64,000 bases of DNA from IMG/VR virus record IMGVR_UViG_3300009553_000019, positions 88,627-152,626 of that record, one strand, 5' to 3'. Shown here in pieces: positions 42,312 through 49,664 of the stretch. Origin of the DNA: a virus. Position 1 is the stretch's first letter. Every line of letters starts with the position of its first letter. The notes under the pieces were generated by a model, which had not been told where the DNA came from, did no database searches, and was given only the letters and a program-made list of their open reading frames with translations. Made by a program: the position numbers and the translations under genes.

Positions 42312-42346
42312 TTGATTCGTTAGAAGATCATTATTATGATGTTTGT
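42312..42346 (+). promoter_or_regulatory. Leaderless-type promoter, copy 1
   Basis: TTGATT at 42312-42317, 17-base spacer, TATGAT at 42335-42340, then GTTTGT and ATG. The 20-base block ATCATTATTATGATGTTTGT (42327-42346) is identical to five other copies. The predicted start is the A of the ATG at 42347. Confidence 0.7.
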
Positions 42347-42457
42347 ATGGCAGATTTGAAGGTAAGTAGGTATTACAGAGCATTTTCATACGGATTGGAC
42401 ACTCAGGGTCGAGTTCGCGTATTTCTGTCTATTACCTACGATCGACCAAAACTCTGA
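42347..42457 (+). CDS. Tiny hypothetical protein behind leaderless-type promoter
   Basis: 36 residues from ATG 42347, chosen because the six-copy element ends directly before it: MADLKVSRYYRAFSYGLDTQ, then GRVRVFLSITYDRPKL. A longer version from TTG 42239 (72 residues) stays in frame through the element and cannot be excluded. No family recognised. Confidence 0.45.
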   Translation: MADLKVSRYYRAFSYGLDTQGRVRVFLSITYDRPKL

Positions 42458-42469
42458 GCGGAGAAGTCA

Positions 42470-42694
42470 ATGGCAAAGAAGACCAAATCGATTTTTGACG
42501 TCCCGACGAGCGCTCTGCTAGTCTCATTCATAGGCCGAGGAGAAGTTCTAGTCTGCCTCAAATCCGTTGAGAAGGAGTTCGTAGCAGAGGTGTTCACAGA
42601 AGAGTATGGACGAGATATCGAAGACTATGACCGTACTGAACATGGGCTACAAGCAATGTTCAAGACTTTGGTCGATATTCATCGAAACAGCTAA
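42470..42694 (+). CDS. Hypothetical small protein
   Basis: 74 residues with GGAG ahead of the ATG. KSIFDVPTSALLVSFIGRG, then KEFVAEVFTEEYGRDIED. Alpha/beta type; no family recognised. Likely transcribed from the promoter at 42312. Confidence 0.55.
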   Translation: MAKKTKSIFDVPTSALLVSFIGRGEVLVCLKSVEKEFVAEVFTEEYGRDIEDYDRTEHGLQAMFKTLVDIHRNS

Positions 42695-42699
42695 ACATC

Positions 42700-43188
42700 A
42701 TGGACAACCCTGACGAGCTAGTTGTATTGCGTTACAAACCGTACCCAGGAGAAAAGCAAAGGCACTACGTTGGAGAGCCTGGCTGCTGGGTGGTATCCGA
42801 CCTCAAGCGGGTAATGATTAGAACCCGCAAAGAGTTTTTAGAAACTGTTCTGGAACCAGCTTGGAGCCATTTGGAAATGGTTCCAGTCTCAGAGCTAGAA
42901 GCTCAAGGTCATGCGTTGTCTATTGGGATAAAGATGGCTAAGAAGAAACGCTACGAGTTTACAGGTTGTGTTACGATCACTGTTCGTACCGTAGTTTATG
43001 CTAAGGATGAAGCCGAAGCTAGGAAGCTGATTAAGGATCGTGGCAACACGTCAGGTCTTGTTGAGCGAGGACACGAGACGGAGGAGTGGGTTACTAGTGA
43101 AGAGCTAGATGGGGAGGTTCAGAATCAAACCCTCGTATTCAGCCAAGGTGATGATCATGATGACCACGACGATGAGAACTCTGAGTAG
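42700..43188 (+). CDS. Hypothetical protein with acidic His/Asp tail
   Basis: 162 residues. Residues near 85-125 contain a beta-alpha module (KKRYEFTGCVTITVRTVVYA, then DEAEARKLIKDRG) that resembles small phage domains with E-x-A-R-K helices. The end is GDDHDDHDDENSE, a possible metal-binding or DNA-mimic tail. No family recognised. Confidence 0.55.
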   Translation: MDNPDELVVLRYKPYPGEKQRHYVGEPGCWVVSDLKRVMIRTRKEFLETVLEPAWSHLEMVPVSELEAQGHALSIGIKMAKKKRYEFTGCVTITVRTVVYAKDEAEARKLIKDRGNTSGLVERGHETEEWVTSEELDGEVQNQTLVFSQGDDHDDHDDENSE

Positions 43189-43218
43189 GTTCTTAGCGTA
43201 GCTTGAAGCTGGGGCAAA

Positions 43219-43464
43219 ATGATCAAGCTAGAAGATCTACAACCAGATCAGATTCGTAAAGCTATTCTGAATCAGTTGTCTACCGATGAATGGCAGACTG
43301 AAACACATATCTTCAATAGCGTTATGCACACTCTTGAAATAGCACCCACAAAAGAGATTGCGAAGCTACGTTTAGCTATCCGCTATCTGAGTTACAAAGG
43401 AAAGGTGGTCATTCATGCTCCCTTACATTCCGATGGTATAGTTCGTTGGCGTAGAGTGGGTTGA
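43219..43464 (+). CDS. Winged-helix-like small protein
   Basis: 81 residues: helices QIRKAILNQLSTDEWQTETH and IAKLRLAIRYLSYKGKVVIH, followed by a wing-like SDGIVRWRRVG. The pattern is that of a winged helix DNA-binding domain in which the RLAIRYLSYKG helix would be the recognition element. Target unknown. Confidence 0.55.
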   Translation: MIKLEDLQPDQIRKAILNQLSTDEWQTETHIFNSVMHTLEIAPTKEIAKLRLAIRYLSYKGKVVIHAPLHSDGIVRWRRVG

Positions 43465-43921
43465 GAGTCAGGTCGTCGTCTGACTCAGAATGGGGTTTCA
43501 AGCTCCGGTGATGCTTGAAATGACGCTGAGCCAAAATTGACAGTGGGTTGAGAGTCAGGTCTACAAAACGCAACCAAACACCTAAAAACTTTCAACCCGC
43601 ATACAAACATCTTAGTATAGCAACGTTAGGTTAGAAGTCTTGCTAGAAATCTGACAAACGAAGGCTTTCAACCTGTATACAAGCATCTTAGTAATCAGGT
43701 TCACGACCTAGATTCACAACCAAAGCTATAAACCCCTCCGTTTTAACAGCCCTATTAAAACCAACCCCGAACGTACGCGAAAAACTCTAACAAAAGAACC
43801 TGCATTTCAAGAACAGTCCAACCCACTGTCAACATCCTTACCAGCATATTCTCAACCATACAGCTAAAATAACCAAGTTGGGCTAGAAACATAAGGTATA
43901 ATCAGATGAAGGACGTTAACA
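43465..43921. other. Non-coding region with two kinds of direct repeat
   Basis: About 457 bases without a gene. The block GGGTTGAGAGTCAGGTC occurs twice (43458 and 43548). A 29-base block beginning CTTTCAACC and ending CATCTTAGTA occurs at 43589-43617 and 43665-43693 with three differences. TATAAT at 43897-43902 may serve the small membrane protein downstream. Origin, promoter array or ncRNA are possible. Confidence 0.5.
43589..43693 (+). repeat. Direct repeat, 29 bp, two copies in non-coding DNA
   Basis: Copies at 43589-43617 and 43665-43693 match at 26 of 29 positions (the middle differs: CCGCATACAAAC against CTGTATACAAGC). Period 76 bases. No coding function. Such spaced repeats resemble iteron-like or protein-binding arrays. 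Confidence 0.65.
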
Positions 43922-44050
43922 ATGTTTCCTAGCGTTTCGTATGCAGATAAACCATACATGTCGGGTGGACAGCTTGGGATGTTTCTTTTTGGTCTTATAA
44001 TCTTTGGGTTTGTAATTGGTTGGTATGCTAGAAAATTGCTTTATCGCTGA
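43922..44050 (+). CDS. Small membrane protein
   Basis: 42 residues: MFPSVSYADKPYMSGGQLG then MFLFGLIIFGFVIGWYARK. ATG 43922 has AAGGA eight bases ahead and a TATAAT at 43897. One membrane helix. Function unknown. Confidence 0.55.
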   Translation: MFPSVSYADKPYMSGGQLGMFLFGLIIFGFVIGWYARKLLYR

Positions 44051-44059
44051 AAGTGAAAA

Positions 44060-44500
44060 ATGACTCCACAAGAGCTGTATAACAACCTAGTGAAAGATCT
44101 AGCAATTCTCGAAAAGAATATTGGTAGTACTACAACAAGCAAGTGGGACGAATCGGAGAAGGCGTTAGATAGGGTTCAAGATTATGGTAAGTCACTATTC
44201 GCTCTAGCAGAAAGTAAACTTACGGTAGGAAGCAATTTCGCTATCGGAAGTAAGGTGTATCCTGGCTTGGGAAAGTTGGTTGAAGAAGCGGGAGAGGTTC
44301 TTCAAGTCATAGGTAAGTTGATGGGGACCTACGGAGCCGAGCAGCACTGGGATGGAACCAATCTACGAACCAGGCTTGAAGAAGAGTTAGCAGATTTGAT
44401 GGCTGCTAACTTATTTGTAACAGAGGTTAATAAGCTTTCTGTATCTGATCGTCTTATTAAGAAACTCGACCTATTTAGGAAGTGGCACAAAGAATCATGA
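44060..44500 (+). CDS. MazG-like NTP pyrophosphohydrolase
   Basis: 146 residues. LGKLVEEAGEVLQVIGKL and LEEELADLMAANLFVTEVN supply the E-E-x2-E and E-x2-D acidic sets that bind Mg2+ in the MazG fold. It differs from the MazG-like protein at 12511, lacking the zinc domain. Phage MazG proteins hydrolyse NTPs, dNTPs or (p)ppGpp. ATGA overlap with the next gene. Confidence 0.75.
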   Translation: MTPQELYNNLVKDLAILEKNIGSTTTSKWDESEKALDRVQDYGKSLFALAESKLTVGSNFAIGSKVYPGLGKLVEEAGEVLQVIGKLMGTYGAEQHWDGTNLRTRLEEELADLMAANLFVTEVNKLSVSDRLIKKLDLFRKWHKES

Positions 44501-44772
44501 CCTTAGTGTTGAAGATCTGTCCGAAGTGTCAAAAGCGAAAAGCAGACAACTGGGAATCGTTCGTAGCTGACATAAACAATAGTTGCTTTGCGCAGAGTGG
44601 TATGATAATGCCATTGCAGCTTTGCAAGGACAGACAGCAAACATTGCTAATGAGCTTAGCAAGGACAGGATTTCTTTCAACCTTAGAACTTGCTTTGAAT
44701 CTTGGCTATAAAGAGACAGAAGCTGAAGCACGCAAAGCATTAGCTCTGTTAGATGCTATGGACACCAACTAG
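44497..44772 (+). CDS. Hypothetical protein with CxxC motif
   Basis: 91 residues from ATG 44497 (ATGA overlap). Begins MTLVLKICPKCQKRKADNW and later has Cys in NNSCFAQSG and LQLCKDR, possibly one zinc site; the rest is helical. No family recognised. Confidence 0.5.
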   Translation: MTLVLKICPKCQKRKADNWESFVADINNSCFAQSGMIMPLQLCKDRQQTLLMSLARTGFLSTLELALNLGYKETEAEARKALALLDAMDTN

Positions 44773-44779
44773 AGGAATT

Positions 44780-45126
44780 ATGAAAGCATCAGAAATTCTT
44801 CGCAAAGCAAGAGAGTTACCATTCACCAAAGGAACTTACGCCAGAGATTCAAGTGGCCAACCTGTAGGAATTATGAACTCTGACGCAGTATGCTTTTGCA
44901 CCATTGGAGCAGTAGCTAGAGTATCTGGAAAGTTTTATAGAAACGAGGCCAAGCCAGGACCCTATGAGCTAGCACTAGATGCATTACGAGATTCGATTCC
45001 GAAGCGGATTGTTAGTAAAAACCACCATCAATAGCAAACACTAGTGATACACTACCAGAGCAGAAGCGCTTAGAGTGGTTTGACAAAGCTATAGAACTAG
45101 CAGAAAAGAGTGAAATCGATGTCTGA
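44780..45126 (+). pseudogene. DUF6197-like gene split by a -1 frameshift
   Basis: The first frame (44780-45034) gives MKASEILRKARELPFTKGTYA, then DAVCFCTIGAVARVSG, typical of DUF6197 phage proteins, and stops at TAG 45032. The family's C-terminal part appears in the -1 frame from 45019 to TGA 45124: NTSDTLPEQKRLEWFDKAIE then LAEKSEIDV. The break lies between 45019 and 45034, just after GTAAAAACC. It is a mutation, a sequencing error or programmed shift. Downstream ATG 45119 overlaps the shifted frame's stop region, suggesting the tail was translated. Confidence 0.5.
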
Positions 45127-45472
45127 GAAATACAAACTCCTTGGAATTGAAACCGGTAGGATTCAAAGCAAGTTACCAACCATTCACCGGAACATTGATT
45201 TTGACGATATTAAATCTAAGCAGACCTCAGCTAAACTGGTAAAACAAACGTACCAAATTGTCATCTACACAGTGTTGGATGAATCGGAACCCAACACAAA
45301 AAACCTGGCCGAGCATTTAATCGAATGCGAACCTCACAGTGCTTTTGACCTGGTAGAGGCGGTTCCCGTAACTTCACTGGAAATGGTTGACAAAGACTGG
45401 AGAAACTCTCAACCATACGGGGTTGATGATGGCACTGTAGCAACGATCCTTGAAGAGCTCAACAAAGACTAA
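45119..45472 (+). CDS. Hypothetical protein
   Basis: 117 residues from ATG 45119. Beta strand YQIVIYTVLDESEPNTKNLA and helix LAEHLIECEPHSAFDLVEAV form an alpha/beta module. No family recognised. Confidence 0.55.
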   Translation: MSEKYKLLGIETGRIQSKLPTIHRNIDFDDIKSKQTSAKLVKQTYQIVIYTVLDESEPNTKNLAEHLIECEPHSAFDLVEAVPVTSLEMVDKDWRNSQPYGVDDGTVATILEELNKD

Positions 45473-45474
45473 CA

Positions 45475-45780
45475 ATGGATACTGTTTACTACAACGCCAA
45501 GCGTTTAGGAATTACGATGTCAAAAAAGATCGTTAGAACTCTGAAATTCACACCTGGAGTTGAATGCGACATTATTGGGTCTACAGATATTCCATTAACT
45601 GCTCACCGACAAAGGCTATCAGCGTATGAAACACTTTTCGAATCTATTCCCAACGGGAAAGCTTTGATTATTTCTTGTAGCGATTCCACCATGAAGAAAA
45701 TCATGAATGCGTTACGAGGCAGAGTTGCTTCAGCTACTCGATATGATGATAAAACTGTTAGGATGATCTGGAAACTATGA
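45475..45780 (+). CDS. Hypothetical protein, two possible starts
   Basis: 101 residues from ATG 45475, which lacks a Shine-Dalgarno; an in-frame ATG at 45517 has AGGA six bases ahead and would give 87 residues. Core: KIVRTLKFTPGVECDIIGST, later KALIISCSDSTMKKIMNALR. Alpha/beta type, no family recognised. ATGA overlap with the next gene. Confidence 0.5.
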   Translation: MDTVYYNAKRLGITMSKKIVRTLKFTPGVECDIIGSTDIPLTAHRQRLSAYETLFESIPNGKALIISCSDSTMKKIMNALRGRVASATRYDDKTVRMIWKL

Positions 45781-46163
45781 ACAGCGACAAGCTAGTGAAG
45801 CTACGTCAAGCAGCTACTGATGCTACACCAGGATCTAGAACCATAATTGGTAACATTATCTGGGTTAACCACTTACCTTTAGTTAGATCACCGTCAACCA
45901 TACCAGGACTTGGTCGTGAGGATTTTCCAGGTGTAGTCTGGGTTACACCAGCAGATCGAGATTTTGTAGCAGCCTGTGATAGGGAAACTATTCTCGATCT
46001 GCTTGATCGGGTTGATACTTTGCAAAGGATGTTGGCAGAAGCAACACTAACAATTGCAAGGCTTGAGCATGGAGATGATGTGACAAAATTTCAACCTCTA
46101 GCTGAAGGCCATTGGGTAGGAAAAGAACCAAACGTTCAAAAGATTCCAAAGCCTGATACTTGA
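45777..46163 (+). CDS. Ead/Ea22-like protein
   Basis: 128 residues. LVKLRQAATDATPGSRTI, TPADRDFVAACDRETILDLL and the following helix (DRVDTLQRMLAEATLTIARL) match the Ead/Ea22-like family of small phage accessory proteins, in which a D-A-x-F-(I/V)-A-A segment precedes a coiled coil. Molecular function of the family is not established. Confidence 0.65.
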   Translation: MNSDKLVKLRQAATDATPGSRTIIGNIIWVNHLPLVRSPSTIPGLGREDFPGVVWVTPADRDFVAACDRETILDLLDRVDTLQRMLAEATLTIARLEHGDDVTKFQPLAEGHWVGKEPNVQKIPKPDT

Positions 46164-46193
46164 AATGTAGCAAATCATTATTATGATGTTTGT
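46160..46193 (+). promoter_or_regulatory. Leaderless-type promoter, copy 2
   Basis: TTGAAA at 46160-46165, 16-base spacer, TATGAT at 46182-46187, GTTTGT, ATG at 46194. The -35 overlaps the last codons of the Ead-like gene. Confidence 0.7.
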
Positions 46194-46490
46194 ATGGAAG
46201 ACAATGAAGTTAATTACACAATAGCAGGATTTCAGTATTTGCTGGAATGCGAGATGGCAACTTACGAGCATTTGAAAATGAACAAACGCTCTAGCAAGAA
46301 TGAAATCAAACGACACGAATCTATCATTACGAAAACTTTCTACAATCATCGTGGTGTGTTTGCGAAACTTACGAACTCTGGTTCCAAACCAGCTGGCTAT
46401 AACGCCTGCCCAAGAGTCGATGACATTTTGAACCAGGCTTCGAAAACATCCCTTAAAGAAGCGCTGGAAGAGTACTTCAAACAAAAATGA
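46194..46490 (+). CDS. Hypothetical protein behind leaderless-type promoter
   Basis: 98 residues, no Shine-Dalgarno (GTTTGT before ATG). Helical, with basic middle (HLKMNKRSSKNEIKRHESII) and a C-terminal helix (TSLKEALEEYFKQK). No family recognised. Confidence 0.55.
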   Translation: MEDNEVNYTIAGFQYLLECEMATYEHLKMNKRSSKNEIKRHESIITKTFYNHRGVFAKLTNSGSKPAGYNACPRVDDILNQASKTSLKEALEEYFKQK

Positions 46491-46777
46491 AAGTTCGAGT
46501 AATTTTTACACAATCTACAAGTAAAACTGCAGACGGCAGACTAACTCTTAGTTCTTTTCCAACAGCCAGAGTTGCCGAAGTTATCAAACGTTTTGACGAA
46601 CTTGGCCAGAAGATTACTGAACCAAGTTCATTTGATACAAACGATCTGAAGAGCTGCATCCTTACTTTTGAGGATGATGAAGAAGAGACTGAGTACGAGT
46701 TTGAGAAACTCAGTGGCAAGTGGGTTGAGACTACTACGAAAGAAGTAGTGACTATCTACTACAAGTTTGAGGATTAA
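46487..46777 (+). CDS. Hypothetical acidic protein
   Basis: 96 residues, ATGA overlap. KVRVIFTQSTSKTADGRL, then a strongly acidic strand (TFEDDEEETEYEFEKLSG) and VVTIYYKFED. A small beta domain; no family recognised. Confidence 0.5.
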   Translation: MKVRVIFTQSTSKTADGRLTLSSFPTARVAEVIKRFDELGQKITEPSSFDTNDLKSCILTFEDDEEETEYEFEKLSGKWVETTTKEVVTIYYKFED

Positions 46778-46857
46778 TGTTAACAACGTTAGTCATAGTA
46801 CTTGGAATCACTACAGTCGTATGGTTACTTTACGGACTCATAAGAGGAGCAAACTGA
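46777..46857 (+). CDS. Tiny membrane protein
   Basis: 26 residues, TAATG overlap: MLTTLVIVLGITTVVWLLY then GLIRGAN. One membrane helix. The next ATG follows its stop directly, with GAGGAG inside this gene as ribosome site. Confidence 0.4.
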   Translation: MLTTLVIVLGITTVVWLLYGLIRGAN

Positions 46858-47373
46858 ATGGAATTCAAAGCATCACCCGCCAACAGTAACCCCACAAACC
46901 CTAATGCACTTTGCATCAACTGTGGATGTATTCGTCTATCGCATAGGTTAAGAGGTTACACCATCAAGGGTGAAATGCTTCTTTGCGAGAAAGATTCGAA
47001 GGCTCTCAACCAAGAAGAGATTGAAGCAATCATCAAGCTTGATTCCGAAAGACCAGAATGGTATCATGAAGCGCTGTCAGCTGGCTGGAAACCACCAGAA
47101 GCTAAACAGGAATTACCCATTGAGCTAGAAGAGGCGGTAAATTGGGTTTGTGGTAGTGCAGGAAATGCAATTGCAAGAGGGAATTCTAAAAAGTGGGATG
47201 CTGCAGTTGCTGTTATCAAACAGGCTTTAGGTATAAAGAGTCAGGTCTGCAAAACTTGCAACGATACCCGAAAAGTAACTTGCGCTTTATGTAGAGGAGA
47301 TTGGGACAACGGTCGTATGTCTTGCATGCGATGCGATCATGGCGAAGTCGAATGCTCAACTTGCTCAAAATAA
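46858..47373 (+). CDS. Protein with DnaJ-type Cys-rich zinc domain
   Basis: 171 residues. N-terminal zinc knuckle (LCINCGCIRLSHR), a helical middle, and a C-terminal row of CxxC motifs (VCKTCNDTRKVTCALCRGD, MSCMRCDHGEVECSTC) spaced like the DnaJ zinc-binding repeats. No J domain is present. It may be a zinc-dependent adaptor; function unknown. Confidence 0.6.
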   Translation: MEFKASPANSNPTNPNALCINCGCIRLSHRLRGYTIKGEMLLCEKDSKALNQEEIEAIIKLDSERPEWYHEALSAGWKPPEAKQELPIELEEAVNWVCGSAGNAIARGNSKKWDAAVAVIKQALGIKSQVCKTCNDTRKVTCALCRGDWDNGRMSCMRCDHGEVECSTCSK

Positions 47374-47383
47374 AGTACTTGAC

Positions 47384-47417
47384 TTGAAACTCCACAGATC
47401 ATTATTATGATGTTTGT
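47384..47417 (+). promoter_or_regulatory. Leaderless-type promoter, copy 3
   Basis: TTGAAA at 47384-47389 (a TTGACT lies five bases earlier), 16-base spacer, TATGAT at 47406-47411, GTTTGT, ATG at 47418. Confidence 0.7.
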
Positions 47418-47597
47418 ATGGACAAGAAACAATTCACAGTCTCTTTCAAAGTGGTTGGAACTCTCAGCAGAATCCTAGATGCTTCAAACGAACGTCTAGC
47501 AGCTGAAGAAGCAATTCGACTTTACGACGAAGATCCAGAAGCTGGTTGGGAACTGGAATGGGAAACCGACGGAGAACCCCGTGTTGAGGAGTCATGA
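47418..47597 (+). CDS. Small hypothetical protein behind leaderless-type promoter
   Basis: 59 residues: MDKKQFTVSFKVVGTLSRI, then ASNERLAAEEAIRLYDEDPE. Strand-helix pattern with an acidic end. No Shine-Dalgarno. No family recognised. ATGA overlap with the next gene. Confidence 0.5.
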   Translation: MDKKQFTVSFKVVGTLSRILDASNERLAAEEAIRLYDEDPEAGWELEWETDGEPRVEES

Positions 47598-47800
47598 AAA
47601 AGTTAAACTGGGTTTCTTTAACTGATACAGACACAGATGCTTTGATGGCAAGGGCTATCTCAACTACTGAGATGTATACAGACACTGGTGACTGGAAGTT
47701 GATTAGCATTCTACCAACAAAATATGCCAAGTCTCAAACAGGCCATACTCGTCGATTAATCTCCGTGCAGATCATTCTGGAAGCTACTCGTGAAACGTAA
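47594..47800 (+). CDS. Small hypothetical protein
   Basis: 68 residues, ATGA overlap. Polar, with TDTDTDALMARAISTTEMYT and a basic/hydrophobic end. No family recognised. Confidence 0.45.
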   Translation: MKKLNWVSLTDTDTDALMARAISTTEMYTDTGDWKLISILPTKYAKSQTGHTRRLISVQIILEATRET

Positions 47801-48179
47801 GAAGTATCCAGATAACCCAGCTCAGCTAGAGCTGTTTTTACCACCAAAAGGGAAACGAGTTCGTAAAAGAAAACCAACCGTTAACCAACCAGAGCTGATT
47901 AAGAAGTTTGCTAGAAGCAATCCTGAGTATACCTACAAGCGATATGAAAACCGAACAGAAGTGGAGCTGAAACGAACGCTGAACAGGTTGCTTTCACAAA
48001 AGAGTCGTATGCAATTTGGACATCGTCTAAATGCTGGATTGGCTACAAGTAAGTATGCTTATGAGTTACAACAGAAACGAATCTACATAAACATCTGTCT
48101 TCGAATTGAAAAGATTGAGAGACTTCTGAAAGAGGGAATATGGAAGCAAAATACCAACAGTGGATCTCAGAAAACGTAA
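47790..48179 (+). CDS. Hypothetical basic protein
   Basis: 129 residues from GTG 47790. Strongly basic N-terminus (PPKGKRVRKRKPTVNQ) and long basic helices (TEVELKRTLNRLLSQKSRMQ). Nucleic-acid binding is plausible. Overlaps the next gene by 40 bases. Confidence 0.5.
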   Translation: MKRKKYPDNPAQLELFLPPKGKRVRKRKPTVNQPELIKKFARSNPEYTYKRYENRTEVELKRTLNRLLSQKSRMQFGHRLNAGLATSKYAYELQQKRIYINICLRIEKIERLLKEGIWKQNTNSGSQKT

Positions 48180-48535
48180 AAGAGTACAAAGATGCTTATG
48201 GCCAGTGTCATAAGGTAACTTCAGCCATGAAGGAAGTTTTTCCTGAACTTACAGTAGTAAAAGGTCATTACTTTTGTGCTTGGGGAGATCGAGATCACTG
48301 TTGGTTAACAGCACCTGATGGTACCATTGTCGATCCAACCGTAATTCAGTTTCCAGGTCTGGGGGAGTATAAACCGTGGAACCCTGGAGATGAAGTTCGG
48401 GTTGGACGTTGTATGAATTGTGGTGATGATATTTGGAGGGCAGTTCAGTCGCTGACTGGAGACCCAGGTGGAAGCACTATTGTTTGTAGCAAAGAATGTG
48501 AAGATGAGTTGTCAGCAGCTTGGGATGGAAAGTAA
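48140..48535 (+). CDS. Papain/transglutaminase-like fold protein with zinc site
   Basis: 131 residues. Cys23 in GQCHKVTSAM, His53 in RDHCWL and Asp65 in TIVDPT have the order and spacing of a Cys-His-Asp triad in papain/transglutaminase-like phage proteins of this type. VGRCMNCGDD and IVCSKECED supply a zinc site at the C-terminus. An amidase or peptidase activity is possible but untested; Cys54 next to the His is unusual. Confidence 0.6.
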   Translation: MEAKYQQWISENVKEYKDAYGQCHKVTSAMKEVFPELTVVKGHYFCAWGDRDHCWLTAPDGTIVDPTVIQFPGLGEYKPWNPGDEVRVGRCMNCGDDIWRAVQSLTGDPGGSTIVCSKECEDELSAAWDGK

Positions 48536-48536
48536 C

Positions 48537-48989
48537 ATGAACAAAATCGAAACTATTGAAGAAGTTGAGACTCGTCACATAAAGAAAGTGATGCTGCAGT
48601 TGGGTGGGAATATGTCCCAAGCTGCAAAAGCTCTAGGAATTGATCGTCGAACCATCTATCGTAAGGTCAACTCATATACGAAAAAAGATCTTTCAGCAGA
48701 GAGTTCAGTTGAGGAACTTCCAAAGACGTTTGAAGATCTGGAAATTCGAATCAGCAACCTGGAATTTAGAAACAGTAATCTAGTAGCAGTCAATGATCAC
48801 CTCCGTCAAGAGTATGCAAAGCAGACTAGGTATCTTGAACGATTAAAAGATCTTCTTCGAGAAGCCAATGAACAAATCTTTGAACTAGGCAAGCAACTTG
48901 GCGAACCTGAAGAAGAGTTTACACCATACCAAATTGAACCAAAATGGGATGAAGTACCAACCCCTACGTTTTTGTCGGAGATTCTGTAA
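48537..48989 (+). CDS. Fis-type HTH protein with coiled coil
   Basis: 150 residues from ATG 48537. ETRHIKKVMLQLGGNMSQAA then KALGIDRRTIYRKVNSY is the Fis/NtrC C-terminal HTH, which binds DNA as a dimer. A coiled coil follows (FEDLEIRISNLEFRNSNL, LERLKDLLREANEQIF). Likely a transcription or chromatin-type regulator. The single-base overlap with the next gene is TAATG. Confidence 0.75.
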   Translation: MNKIETIEEVETRHIKKVMLQLGGNMSQAAKALGIDRRTIYRKVNSYTKKDLSAESSVEELPKTFEDLEIRISNLEFRNSNLVAVNDHLRQEYAKQTRYLERLKDLLREANEQIFELGKQLGEPEEEFTPYQIEPKWDEVPTPTFLSEIL

Positions 48990-49357
48990 TGCCTGAATTT
49001 AGGAGTGATGCAGAGTTTCTAGCGCATATGCACAAGTATTACCCTAAATCTGAGAATTGGCAAACGGTTGAGGATGTAGCTTCTAGTGTTCAACTCATGA
49101 CAGGTTTGGTTGAGACACATTTGTACTGGAGATTCGCAGAGATCTTTGGTTGGGAACCAGAGAAGCACAATACTGATTTCTATGACAGAAGTGCTGAAAT
49201 TCATGGCATGCCGGAGGGGTTTGTAGTAACCGATGGTATGCGGAAAGCTATGGGAGACCTAGGGTTTCAGAGGTTTTGGTTGCATATTGATCATGAACAT
49301 CGAAGGATGCCAGGTGAACAGTATCACGTAACCATTCAAGAGATCAAAACTGGCTAA
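48989..49357 (+). CDS. Hypothetical protein
   Basis: 122 residues. Helical start (SDAEFLAHMHKYYPKSENWQ), then aromatic segments HLYWRFAEIFGWEP and FQRFWLHIDHEHRR. No family recognised. Confidence 0.55.
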   Translation: MPEFRSDAEFLAHMHKYYPKSENWQTVEDVASSVQLMTGLVETHLYWRFAEIFGWEPEKHNTDFYDRSAEIHGMPEGFVVTDGMRKAMGDLGFQRFWLHIDHEHRRMPGEQYHVTIQEIKTG

Positions 49358-49366
49358 TGGTATACT
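49358..49366 (+). promoter_or_regulatory. Putative extended -10
   Basis: TG-G-TATACT directly after the previous gene, 60 bases upstream of the leaderless gene start. It may be a second promoter in tandem with the element at 49391. Confidence 0.3.
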
Positions 49367-49390
49367 TATAGGTGATTTTCATTCTAGCCC

Positions 49391-49424
49391 TTGATTAACT
49401 CATAATCATTATTATGATGTTTGT
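49391..49424 (+). promoter_or_regulatory. Leaderless-type promoter, copy 4
   Basis: TTGATT at 49391-49396, 16-base spacer, TATGAT at 49413-49418, GTTTGT, ATG at 49425. This copy is followed by ATGAAA where four of the six copies have ATGGA. Confidence 0.7.
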
Positions 49425-49664
49425 ATGAAACAATCAACCATTCAAGATATTCGAAACATCAAGTGGGTTGGTAATCACGCTAGTGATGCTAAGAATTTTG
49501 ATACGGTAGAGAAGTTCATCGTCCAAAAAGATCCTGATTTAGATATGCAGGAAATGATAGAAGCCCTGACTATTAAGTTTAGAGACGGGATGGGAATCCC
49601 TGAAGAGTGTTCCGAAGTAGATGTTTTTGAGTATCTGGAAGCAATTCGATCAGGTTGCAGCTAA
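49425..49664 (+). CDS. Small hypothetical protein behind leaderless-type promoter
   Basis: 79 residues: MKQSTIQDIRNIKWVGNHAS, later LDMQEMIEALTIKFRDGMG. Helical and acidic. No Shine-Dalgarno. No family recognised. TAATG overlap with the next gene. Confidence 0.5.
   Translation: MKQSTIQDIRNIKWVGNHASDAKNFDTVEKFIVQKDPDLDMQEMIEALTIKFRDGMGIPEECSEVDVFEYLEAIRSGCS

Larger units (their letters stand above)
42063..42346. other. Non-coding region with nested inverted repeats and a leaderless-type promoter
   Basis: About 280 bases. It carries the outer inverted repeat AGCATAACTATA/TATAGTTATGCT (42125-42136, 42173-42184), an inner one ATAAACC/GGTTTAT, and a short hairpin ACAGCTTTTAATAGCTG near 42212. 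The 3' end is the promoter element before the ATG at 42347. A TTG-initiated frame from 42239 runs through, but its start lacks support. Confidence 0.5.

Noticed and set aside
42239-42346. Long version of the 42347 gene starting at TTG 42239
   Set aside because: The 20-base element is identical to five non-coding copies that end at an ATG, so the downstream start is preferred; the longer form is not excluded.
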